The position numbers and the translations under genes are program-made. The notes beneath the pieces were generated by a model that did not search any database, was not told where the DNA came from, and saw nothing but the letters and a program-made list of their open reading frames with translations. Positions 27,705 through 37,200 of a DNA stretch of 58,927 nucleotides are shown piece by piece. Numbering within the stretch: position 1 is the first letter of the stretch; each line of letters starts with the position of its first letter. Source of the DNA: Alphaproteobacteria bacterium (GTDB lineage: Bacteria; Pseudomonadota; Alphaproteobacteria; TMED109); the NCBI GenBank assembly GCA_022825235.1, contig JAJDYI010000018.1:1-58927 (forward strand), in the 5' to 3' direction.

Positions 27705-27936
27705 TCGGACGGCGGACTTCCTGTCTATTTCCGTGTGCCGTTGAAACGGAACTGCTGGTCGGGGACAACGCCGAACTCGGGGCTGTATCTTGCCCGCATG
27801 GTCTCAACTTCTGAAGCTTCGCGGCCAAGTTCACGATGGTGATGTCCACCCGTAGCGGGTTCTTCAGCGCGTCTGCAGAGGCCCGACAAATGAGCACAAG
27901 AAAAAGCACCGAACCACGAGGGAAGGCCCACAGGAC

Positions 27937-30240
27937 ATGACATCCAGGTTCAAGATCAGTTTTTTCGATCTGGTAGTGGATCGATACTTCTGGACGATGG
28001 CCGCCTCTTTCGTGGTGATCGCGGTGCTCGCCGCGGGAGCGCAGCACCTCGTTACCGTCAAAGTAGGCATCCGAAATCACTTCAGTGAAAATGATCCGCT
28101 CTTGGTCCAACTGGAGCAATTCGAAGAGACCTACGCGGTGTCAGACAGTGTGCTCGTCATTGTCGCCCCGCCAGACGACACTGTCTTCACCCGCGAGGCG
28201 CTCATCGCGATTGATCAGCTGACTGAGGTGTTGTGGCGAACGCCCTATGCCGTCCGTGTCGATTCGATAACCAATTACTTGCACACCGAGGGAGCGGACG
28301 ACAGCCTGATTGTCGGGCAGCTGGTCGACGATGCGGCTTTGTTGGACGAAGCGGAAATCGACCGCATTCGAGAGATTGCGCTCACCGCGCAGGAAACGGC
28401 CGGACGCCTTGTTTCGCGCGACGGTCGCCTGGCCGGACTGATCGTGAGCCTGGCTCTCCCCGATGAGGGAAGGGAACAGACAAGAATCGAAGTGGTTGAC
28501 GACCTTTACGGGTTCGTCAATGCACAGCGCGCGGCCAACCCTGATATCGAATATCACCTCTACGGTGAACTCTTGTTGAATCGAGCGGTTCGTGATGCAC
28601 TGAATGACGATACATCGATTTTGGCACCAATTGCGTTTGCGATGATGGTTCTGACGGCCATCGTGTTACTGCGTTCGGTTTGGAGCGTTTGCGGAATTCT
28701 AGCGATGCTGATCGCCGTGATGGCATCGAGTTTCGGGTTTGCCGGCTGGGCCGGAATAAAGTTCTACGCAGAAAGCGGTGCCGCCCTATTCGTTCTGATG
28801 GCAGTCGCCACCGCACACTCCGTCCACCTAATCCAGGGAATGATGGATGGGATGCTCCGTGGAATGGAACGTACAGCCGCAATTGTCCATTCCCTGCAAA
28901 TAAATGCCCGACCGATATTCCTCACCTCGATCACAACAATGATCGGTTTTCTGAGCCTGAATTTTTCGGAAATGCCCCCATTTCGAGTGATGGGAAATAT
29001 CGTTGCGTTTGGTGCCATGTGCGCATTTGTTTACTCGGTCACGCTGTTACCCGCACTGTTGGCGGTGATGCCCGTGCGGGTAAAGGTCAAACCGAAACAA
29101 GGAATGGAATTTTCCAAGACATTGGGGAATTTCGTTGTTTCCAACAGCACCTTGTTGCTTTGGACTTTTGCCATACTGACTATGGTGAGTGCCATTGGCG
29201 TCTCGAGAATCAATCTGGATGACAACAATAATGCCAAGCTGCTTGACGAAAGCTACGAGCTGCGCCGATCCGGGGATTTCATAAACGAGAACTTTTCCGG
29301 GCTGGATACCTTTGAGTTTTCACTGAGTTCCGGAGTTGAAGGAGGGATCACTGACATAGCGTACCTGCGTCAGGTGGATTCGTTTGCTGATTGGCTTCGC
29401 GAGCAGCCCGGGGTTTCCCATGTCACCTCGATTGCCGATGTCATGAAGCGACTTAATCGGAATCTGCACGATGACGCAAACGACTCCTATGTCCTGCCGG
29501 AAAACTCCGACCTGGCCGCGCAATACCTGGTGCTGTACGAGTTCTCTCTACCGGTTGGCCGTGATCTGAACAATCTCATCAACTTTGAACGTTCGGCCAC
29601 TCGCATGACCGTTGTGATCGAGGGAATGTCGGTCAAAGAGCAAATTGAGCTGGACAATCACGCCTCTGCCTGGCTGCAGGAAAATGCACCGCAAATCCAG
29701 GCTGGAGCGACCGGCGTTACCATTGTCGGCGCGTACTCGGTGATGAGAAACATCGTGAACATGTTAATCGGTACTTTCATTGCGATGTCGATCGTCTCAC
29801 TGCTTTTGATTGTTGCATTCAAAAGCCTTCGTTTCGGACTTCTGAGTTTGGTGCCCAATTTCCTTCCGGCAATCATTGCTATGGGGGCCTGGGGTTACGC
29901 CGTGGGAACCGTTAGTATTGCAGCTTCAATCGTTACCGCTGTGGCATTTGCTATCGTCGTCGATGACACCATCCATCTCCTTTCAAAGTACCTGAATTCA
30001 CGCGCAGAGGGTAAATCACCTGCTGAGGCCATCGTGCCAACCTTCAAACTCGTTGGAAGACCGCTGCTAAGCACCACGCTGATTTTTGCACTGGCATTTT
30101 TTGTCTTTGGTACGTCGGGGCTCGCGACCAATCAGACACTTGGACTGCTGGTCGGAATGACAGTCACCATTGCACTCGTTGCCGATTTTCTCTTGTTCCC
30201 ACCGCTTCTGCTGGCACTCGACAAGGCAAAACAACGGTAG
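27937..30240 (+). CDS. RND/MMPL superfamily exporter, lower-GC paralogue
   Basis: A 767-residue inner-membrane proton-driven exporter with the same two-bundle topology as the gene at 23462 (N-terminal helix 17-40, periplasmic domain, five helices at about 225-370, then the repeat with helices at about 615-760). ATAHSVHLIQGMMDGM and AFAIVVDDTIHLLSKYLNS mark the two proton-relay helices. By family (HpnN, the sterol exporter BstA of Methylococcus) lipid export is plausible. Codon use and GC are visibly lower than in the left part of the window, so it was probably acquired. It converges on the GPP34-P450 gene and may act with the triterpenoid genes. Confidence 0.85.
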   Translation: MTSRFKISFFDLVVDRYFWTMAASFVVIAVLAAGAQHLVTVKVGIRNHFSENDPLLVQLEQFEETYAVSDSVLVIVAPPDDTVFTREALIAIDQLTEVLWRTPYAVRVDSITNYLHTEGADDSLIVGQLVDDAALLDEAEIDRIREIALTAQETAGRLVSRDGRLAGLIVSLALPDEGREQTRIEVVDDLYGFVNAQRAANPDIEYHLYGELLLNRAVRDALNDDTSILAPIAFAMMVLTAIVLLRSVWSVCGILAMLIAVMASSFGFAGWAGIKFYAESGAALFVLMAVATAHSVHLIQGMMDGMLRGMERTAAIVHSLQINARPIFLTSITTMIGFLSLNFSEMPPFRVMGNIVAFGAMCAFVYSVTLLPALLAVMPVRVKVKPKQGMEFSKTLGNFVVSNSTLLLWTFAILTMVSAIGVSRINLDDNNNAKLLDESYELRRSGDFINENFSGLDTFEFSLSSGVEGGITDIAYLRQVDSFADWLREQPGVSHVTSIADVMKRLNRNLHDDANDSYVLPENSDLAAQYLVLYEFSLPVGRDLNNLINFERSATRMTVVIEGMSVKEQIELDNHASAWLQENAPQIQAGATGVTIVGAYSVMRNIVNMLIGTFIAMSIVSLLLIVAFKSLRFGLLSLVPNFLPAIIAMGAWGYAVGTVSIAASIVTAVAFAIVVDDTIHLLSKYLNSRAEGKSPAEAIVPTFKLVGRPLLSTTLIFALAFFVFGTSGLATNQTLGLLVGMTVTIALVADFLLFPPLLLALDKAKQR

Positions 30241-30886
30241 GCGCTTAGCAATGATCCGTTCTGACCTTCTGTCCCCAGGATCCTCGTCGCGTACTGTCAG
30301 CGCTTGAGTGGGCCAACGAATGCCGTGGGGTGCATTTCGACGCCGCGACGCCGTGTATTCGTCAGGTGGACGTAGGGATCGGTGCTGTTGGGCCTGCAGC
30401 TGCCGATCGGGCTTGGAGCATCGTTTCCAAGTTTCGTGGCGCCGTCTCGCAGCCGGCGAACAGTTCGTCTTTCTTGTATTTCGTGAACTGAATGGGCCGT
30501 ATATCGGGGACTGATGCACCCCTTGCAGCAGCAGTGGGTGTACGGAAGATGGCCAATCCTTGCCCGGAACCTTCGGCGACCGCCCTGACACCAAGGCCGG
30601 ATCACTGCCTGACGGTACTCTGCGGGACACGTCTGCCCCAACCTCCAGGGTGGAAGCCAAGGGTGGCAGCAAGACGTTCCGCAGGGAAGGCGTTTCACGT
30701 ACCTACATTGCCTCATTCCATCCGTCTCACGGCCCATTGTTCCCCATGGCAACGTCTGCCCTCGGATGGCGAGGTTCCCGGCCAGCGCCGCTCATCGGTG
30801 ATTGTCCGGAGACCGTGGCGATATCGACGACTGGCCGTCGAACTCACGTCCGTTTTGCTGGTCGGGCCTGCGGGATGGCGAACACT
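30241..30886. other. intergenic region between convergent genes
   Basis: About 650 bases. Several open frames on both strands, none with family-like sequence. It may contain a decayed gene; nothing identifiable. Confidence 0.35.
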
Positions 30887-32905
30887 TCAGGTTGGAAGTT
30901 CGTGCAACTGATTTGCGATGCGGAGTTTGAGTTTTTTCGTAACTGACAATGCCGGAAAAGGGTCGATCTTCAGGTTGTAGTCACTGGGCAACGGCGCGAA
31001 CTCGAAATAGTACGCAATCATCAACATGGTGACTGCCAGCTGCAAATGCACCCATGCCTGTCCTGCACAGGTGTGGGTATCCAGGCCGTACGGAGCGTAT
31101 CCGGGACCTTTATGTTCATTGCGCGGTGAAAGATAGCGGTCAATATCAAATTTGTATGGGTCTGGAAAGCAATCACTCATGTAATGTGTCGCGGTTTGCA
31201 CAATGTACAGCCGTTCCCTGAGCGGCAGTGAATAATTTTCCACAACGCAAGAATTCGCAACATTACGAAGATGCGTACTGATAATCGGATACAGTCGCAG
31301 GCATTCCATAAGAAAACGTCGGGTAACGTCATAATTCTCCGGAGAAAACTTGTCGTTGCCCGGGTCGCCGTCATCGAACATCGCGTTTGCTTCTTCACGA
31401 ATTCTTGCGGTAAGTTGAGGCTGCCTGGCCATTTCGAAAAGAACGAATCCCAACATGTCTCCGAGATAAATGCTCTGAAACACAGGTGTCACGGCCAGCA
31501 TGAACAGCAGGTTTTGCTCCGGTATGAACTGCGGGTCGTTGCCGTGTAAGGCGATCAGTTCGTCTGCCAGTTCCTGGACAACTCCGGTGCGCTGATTGGG
31601 TAGATGGTTCTGCTCGATCCGTCGCATGAGTTCCGGGTAAGCCCGAAAGCGGCGTTTCATGGCAGGCGTGTGTACCAGGAATTTTGGTAGAAAATCCGCG
31701 ACATAACAGATGATCGCCCTTTCATTCCATCTGACCAGATCTTCAAACAGGTCTTGCGCATCCGTACTGACAAGAATTTGAAACATCTGGAAACTGGTCA
31801 TCAGCCGGCTGTCTTGCTGTACATTCAGCTCGGAACCTGCTTGCCACTTTTGGTCGATCATGAATTGGCGACTCAATCGGATTATCTCGTCTCGCCTTTC
31901 ATGGAATCTTGCTTTTGAGTAGACTTTCCCCATAAGCTTTCGCATTCGAAAATGGTCGGCACCATCGAGCGATGGAAGGAGGTTGTTTGCCCCACAGACC
32001 ATTTCCATTTCGCGGAAAAAATTCCCGGATGTCAAAAACTCTCGGGAATTTCGGCGTACCCAGTGATTGATGCTGGGTCCTGCCAGGAATGTTCGTGGCT
32101 TCTGATACGGTAGGCCGATTTGGAAAACCGGACCATATTGTTCGGCAAGGTTCCCAAAGAAAGCCGGCATGTTGCGATCCCATAAATGGCGATTGGCCAG
32201 CAAGCTCTTCAGCGGAATCTTCGGAATCGGCTTTGTCGTGGGCGAGCGCTGCAATGTAGGTGCAACGGAAACTTCCTTCACGGCTGCAGAAATCACCCGA
32301 TTAATCAGTTCCATTTTGCAAACGAGTTCGACTCTCTTTTCCTCTTCCTCTTCCAGATCGAACATAAATCTGACGATATCGCACGCGTTCAAAAGACCGA
32401 TTAGCAGGGAATCCCTCGGGTTTGGAATAACATCAGTGAAAATCACCTCCTCAATTCTTGACCTGATGTACTTTCCCACTGTGTCGCCTTTGGGATATTG
32501 CTGCATGTCCGCATGCCACGGACAGTGATTCGCCGTATAAAACTCACCTTCATGGCGTGTCAGGATTTCCAGCTCAACCAGATGTTTCAGTGTGGCATCG
32601 ATGATGTATTCCGCATGAACTGTAAGCCGTTCAATCCAGTATCGCGGTGCTTTCGGATCGGGATCAGAAGCGATCTCTGTCAGGCATAAATCCAGAACTG
32701 GCTCGCCTGTTGCGGTTGAATCCAGAAGAAAAAGCGATTCCTCGTCGGTATCGATGCGTCCCTTCAGGGAGAGGTCAGCCAGAACTGCGCCGATGGTGGC
32801 ACAATTCAAGGTCCAGCCCTCCACTTGGTGGAAGTAGCCGGTTTGCTCGTTGAGAATCGTCATGATGAATTCTTGCGGGATATTCAGCGGGCGCTTCGAA
32901 ATCAT
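30887..32905 (-). CDS. GPP34 (GOLPH3-like) domain fused to cytochrome P450
   Basis: A 672-residue two-domain protein. Residues about 8-205 match GPP34, the fold of Golgi phosphoprotein 3: IPQEFIMTIL, AVLADLSLKGRIDTDEES, then TGEPVLDLCLTEI, YWIERL and NPRDSLLIGLLNACDIVRFM. Eukaryotic members bind phosphatidylinositol-4-phosphate at membranes. Residues about 225-672 are a cytochrome P450: ExxR helix as FLMECLRLYP (E534, R537) and heme loop YAPYGLDTHTCAG with the thiolate Cys at 613. The expected I-helix acid-alcohol pair (AGxDT) is replaced by AVTPVFQSIYLGDM, suggesting unusual oxygen chemistry. No redox partner adjoins. The ATG lacks a strong ribosome site. GC is low. A role in oxidising a membrane triterpenoid is inferred from the neighbourhood. 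Confidence 0.85.
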   Translation of the reverse strand: MISKRPLNIPQEFIMTILNEQTGYFHQVEGWTLNCATIGAVLADLSLKGRIDTDEESLFLLDSTATGEPVLDLCLTEIASDPDPKAPRYWIERLTVHAEYIIDATLKHLVELEILTRHEGEFYTANHCPWHADMQQYPKGDTVGKYIRSRIEEVIFTDVIPNPRDSLLIGLLNACDIVRFMFDLEEEEEKRVELVCKMELINRVISAAVKEVSVAPTLQRSPTTKPIPKIPLKSLLANRHLWDRNMPAFFGNLAEQYGPVFQIGLPYQKPRTFLAGPSINHWVRRNSREFLTSGNFFREMEMVCGANNLLPSLDGADHFRMRKLMGKVYSKARFHERRDEIIRLSRQFMIDQKWQAGSELNVQQDSRLMTSFQMFQILVSTDAQDLFEDLVRWNERAIICYVADFLPKFLVHTPAMKRRFRAYPELMRRIEQNHLPNQRTGVVQELADELIALHGNDPQFIPEQNLLFMLAVTPVFQSIYLGDMLGFVLFEMARQPQLTARIREEANAMFDDGDPGNDKFSPENYDVTRRFLMECLRLYPIISTHLRNVANSCVVENYSLPLRERLYIVQTATHYMSDCFPDPYKFDIDRYLSPRNEHKGPGYAPYGLDTHTCAGQAWVHLQLAVTMLMIAYYFEFAPLPSDYNLKIDPFPALSVTKKLKLRIANQLHELPT

Positions 32906-33033
32906 GTCAACAACACTCCGATCCCCGTGGTGTCATTCTCTCTCGTGATGCCAATCCCGCTCGCTTCCGGTGCCCTGTTTTCCATCTCTCTACAAGGACT
33001 ACTGGCCGTTTGCTGCAGCGGACCGGGCGGGCA

Positions 33034-33432
33034 TCATTGGCGTTGAGTGGCCCGATGTGGCTCTGGGTTGCTGCTGATGCACGCGCCGAGTGGGGTGAAG
33101 AGCCCGTGCTTGACCCCATGTCTCGAGAGTCGGGAGAAGAAGCCCTCGACGGCATGCATCCACGAGGTCGATGCCGGAGTGAAATGGAACGTCCAGTCGG
33201 AACAGTCCTTCAGCCATTCGTTGACCTCGGCCGACTTGAGGGAGGAGATGTTGTCGAGAGTGACATGTTTCGGAACTTCCGGCGCGATCCCCCCGGCGGC
33301 GCGGTCGAGGAAGGCGAGGAACTCCTGCGAGCGGTGACGCTCGGCCATCGGGTCGGTGACCTTCCGGTGGCGAGGTCGAGAGCCGTCACCCTTCAAGCCA
33401 CGATATGTGGGCTTCACACCGGTGTAAACCAT
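33034..33432 (-). pseudogene. IS630-family transposase remnant
   Basis: The C-terminal catalytic part of an IS630-type DDE transposase: VTLDNISSLKSAEVNEWLKD carries the second Asp, and DWTFHFTPASTSWMHAVEGF the final Glu. The N-terminal DNA-binding domain and first Asp are missing, and the end differs from intact relatives. I find no clear terminal inverted repeats. It is a scar between the P450 gene and the triterpenoid fusion gene. Confidence 0.75.
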
Positions 33433-33567
33433 CGACCCCGGGCGGGCGGGCCCATTCTGGCATGCTAATCATGTACTATATGGCGTACTTTCCGGTACGT
33501 TCTGGATGACCGGTTTATGGTTAAGTGAATTGACCATTTCTGTTGATGTTGTTGGACCTGTGGGGAA

Positions 33568-33940
33568 GTGGTATCGAACGCCAAGCGCACGGAACTGGTC
33601 GGGGCCGGCCGTGGCGCTGCCGGAACAACCGCCTTCGTCGGTGCGAAAGATCGGGTCTGCTGGCAGGACCGCGCCAAGGTGATCAAGGAAACCGACGTGG
33701 ACACGCTGGTGCCGTTCGCCAAGAGGAACACGGCGCAATGGGCGACGGTCTACCCAGATGAGGCTGCCGCTTACGCCTTACCGCCGACTGTGTTCGACGG
33801 CATTCAATCTGCAGCCCACAAGCATTCCGTCAAGGGGCATGTCCCCGATCAGATGCACACCATCGGCGTGGCGTCGTGCTGGTTGATGCTCGAGTGGGAG
33901 CGCCAAGGCACATTCCACGAGGGCCGCCATGAAACACCCA
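33568..33940 (+). pseudogene. IS1595 (ISXO2-like) transposase remnant
   Basis: Matches the middle and C-terminal part of an ISXO2-type transposase: AGRGAAGTTAFVGAKDR, then DTLVPFAKRNTAQWATVYPD and KHSVKGHVPDQMHTIGVASC. In active relatives the last block reads NGIES with catalytic Asn/Glu; here it is IGVAS, so the enzyme is dead. The zinc-ribbon N-terminus is absent. The open frame runs on to 34149 in unrelated sequence. Confidence 0.75.
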
Positions 33941-34210
33941 GTTCGGCACGTCCAGATTTGCGGGGGCAGGCAAAGTCCACGGGACACGGACACGCTCACG
34001 CCAACCGCTGCAGATGCCACGGAGCTGCCCGGCAAGCGGATCGAGTACCGAGTGCTCGTCGCCAACAACTGGCTTTTCCGGCGCCTCGGGACTTGAACTT
34101 CTCTCTCGATATCCGCGTTCCGGATCCGAATTACGGCTGTTCCGGGTGACGGGTCGGGAAACGCCTTGCCCGCTTCGCTGCGGCCGCAGCCCGCGGCCAA
34201 GGGTTTTCCG

Positions 34211-37200
34211 ATGAGCGACACCGCTTCCCGACGGTACGACGTCGCCATCGTCGGCGGTGGTCCGGTCGGCAGCTTGTGCGCGCTCGCTCACGCGCGCAAG
34301 GGCGCCCGCGTGGCTCTCCTCGAAGCGAATCCCAAGGCTTCCGAGCGGATGGCGGGCGAATGGCTGCATCCGCCGGCCGTCAGGATCTTGCAGGATGTCG
34401 GAATCGCCCTCGATACGTTCCCGGACGGCACCGAAGGCAAGGGATTCGTGGTGTTCCCGGAAGACGGCTCGGAACCGATAGCCCTTCCTTATATGGGCGG
34501 ATCCCGCGGCCTGGCGTGCGAGCACGTCTTGCTCGTTGCGAGGTTGCATCAGGCTGTCGAGAACGAGGCGGATATCGACTTTCTTTCCCGTGCGCGCGTA
34601 ACCGCAGTTGGGGACGAGCAGATTGCCTTTACCCTCGACGGCGTTGATCGATCCTTGACTGCCGGGCGGATTATCGGCGCCGATGGCCGGGCCTCGATCG
34701 TGCGTCGATCTTTGGGGTTGTCGACCAGCCCGCAGCTTTGTTCGCTGATGTTGGGGGTCGCCCTGAGAGGCGTAAGCCTGCCGCTGGAAGGCTACGGGCA
34801 CGTGGTGATGGGCGGTCCGGGTCCGGTCCTCATTTACCGTCCGGCGGAAGACACTGTCCGGGTCATGGTCGATGTCCCGCTTGACCGCTGGACCCCCCGG
34901 GACCGGGTCGGCTTCCTGTCGGAAGCCTATTCCGGCGTGTTGCCGGAACCTCTCGGGCACGCGTTCGTCGATGCCTTGCAGATGGGAGATTTCAAGGCCG
35001 CGACCAATCAGTTGAGGCCCCTTGTCTCGTACGGGAACTCGCGGCGCGTGCTGATCGGCGACGCGGCCGGGCATTATCACCCCTTGACGGCGGTGGGGAT
35101 GACCCTCGGTTTCGGCGAAGCGCTCGCGCTCGCCGAGGGCAGGGAATTTCGGGATTTCGTCGCTAGGCGCTATCGAGCGACCAGCAGTCCGGAACTCCTC
35201 GCGATGGGACTCTACGAGGTGTTTGCGGATCATCGGACGGAGGCGGTGGCAGTCAGACAGGCGATCTACCGGGGTTGGCGGGCAAGCACCGCGTATCGCG
35301 ACCACACCACCCGAATACTTGCCTGCGAAGACCGTTCCCCGGTCCAGTTCGGGCTCGCATTTTGCTCGACCATGGTCCGCACGGTTGCCGGGGAAATCTC
35401 GCAATCCGACCGCTCGTTCGCTTCGCGCCAGGCCCGCGACATCCTTCTTGCCCTCGTTGTTCGTCTCTGGTGGCTGTTGCGTGGTGTCCTGCAGCTGTAC
35501 AAGGCGAAAAGCTCGGGCCACGGGCAGGACCCGCCCGCCCGGGACACGTTGGCCCGCGCATTCCTGACTTCCATGCCGTCGAGAGCCGGAGAACCGCGCA
35601 CCGCCCGCCCCAGCGAAATGAAATCGCCCGATGCCGGTCCGGCGCTAGAGGATGCAGCGGCACGCCTTCTCGATCTCCAGAACGCGGACGGCAGCTGGGA
35701 AGGCGAGATGGTCTGGTGTCCCATGCTCACGGCGCAGTATGCACTGCTTCACCACATAATCGGCGAGCCGCTTGATCCGGGAAGGCGGCGCCGGGTGCTG
35801 CGCCAGTTCGAAAGGACCCGTCTCCAGGGAGGCGCATGGGGCCTGCACGAGCATGCGCCGCCAAATCTGTTCGTCACCGCACTCGTTTATGTCGCAGCGC
35901 GGCTGCTCGGCGCACAGCCGGATGACCCCTTGATCGTCCCGTCCCGGCGGTTCATGCAGGCCGAGGGAATCCTTGGCATTCCGAGCTGGGGCAAGTTCTG
36001 GCTGGCGCTCCTTAATCTCTATGACTGGAACGGCGTGAACGCCGTGCTGCCGGAATTGTGGAGCCTGCCGCGGAGGATACCGCTGCATCCCTCCAACTGG
36101 TACTGCCATACCCGACTCATTTACATGGCGATGGCTTCGATTTATGCCCGCCGGTTCCAGGTGCCCGTCACACCGTTGATCGCTGCGTTGCGGGAAGAGC
36201 TTTATCCGCAAGGCTTTGCCAAGGCCGATTTTTCCGCTGCCCGGAACCGGCTTCGGGATGCCGACCTGTTCGCGAGGCCCTCTGTCTGGCTCAGGGCCGG
36301 ATACAAATTTGCGCGGCTGGTTGAGCGGTTCCACAGCAAACGCCTGCGCACACGGTGCATGGACGGAATTCTCGGGCAGATCAGATGGGAGCTGCAGACC
36401 ACCAGCCATACGAGCATTTCGCCGGTCAGCGGCATCCTCAACATTTTGTCACTGTGGCTGCACGATCCGGACGATGCCGATTGCCGGCAGGCGCTATCGA
36501 AAGTGGATGGCTGGATCTGGGAAGACGAAGACGATGGCGCCCGAGTCACAGGAGCAAGAAGCGCTTCGTGGGATACCGGGTTCGCGCTGCAGGCTCTGGC
36601 CGCTGTGCCTGAGACAAACCGGGTTCGGGACGCGCTCCGGCAGGGCGCAGATTTTCTGCTCGGCGAACAGATCAAGACCAGCTTTGAGCGATTTCATGAT
36701 GCCTATCGCGCTGACCCCAGGGGTGGCTGGTGCTTCGCCGGCGGGTGGCATGGCTGGCCGGTCAGCGATTGCACGGCAGAGGCGGTGCTCGGCCTCGTCG
36801 CTGTCCACGGAAATAACGCAGATTCGTCTGTGCTTGCCGAAGCAACCGAGTTCATGTTGCGAAGCCAGAACCGCGACGGCGGCTTCGGCAGTTATGAGGC
36901 CAGACGTTCGACGATGGGTCTGGAGTGGTTAAATCCTGCCGAGATGTTTGGCGAATCGATGACCGAGCATTCTTTTGTCGAATGTACTGCCTCCTGCGTC
37001 GCGGCGCTGTCTGCCTGCCGGGATCGCTTTCCTGAAATCGGTGACAGGCCAGCGGTTGCCGACTCCATTGCCCGGGGCGCCTTGTGGTTGCGCCGGAACC
37101 AGATGGCCGATGGCAGTTGGCGTGGCGTATGGGGGGTCCAGTACATCTATGGCACGCTTTTCGGCATCAGGGGCCTCGTTTCGGCCCGGGCCGGTCCTGG

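Noticed and set aside
30887-32905. P450 as a CYP51 sterol 14-demethylase
   Set aside because: The I-helix and heme-loop sequences do not match CYP51 signatures, so I give no CYP family.
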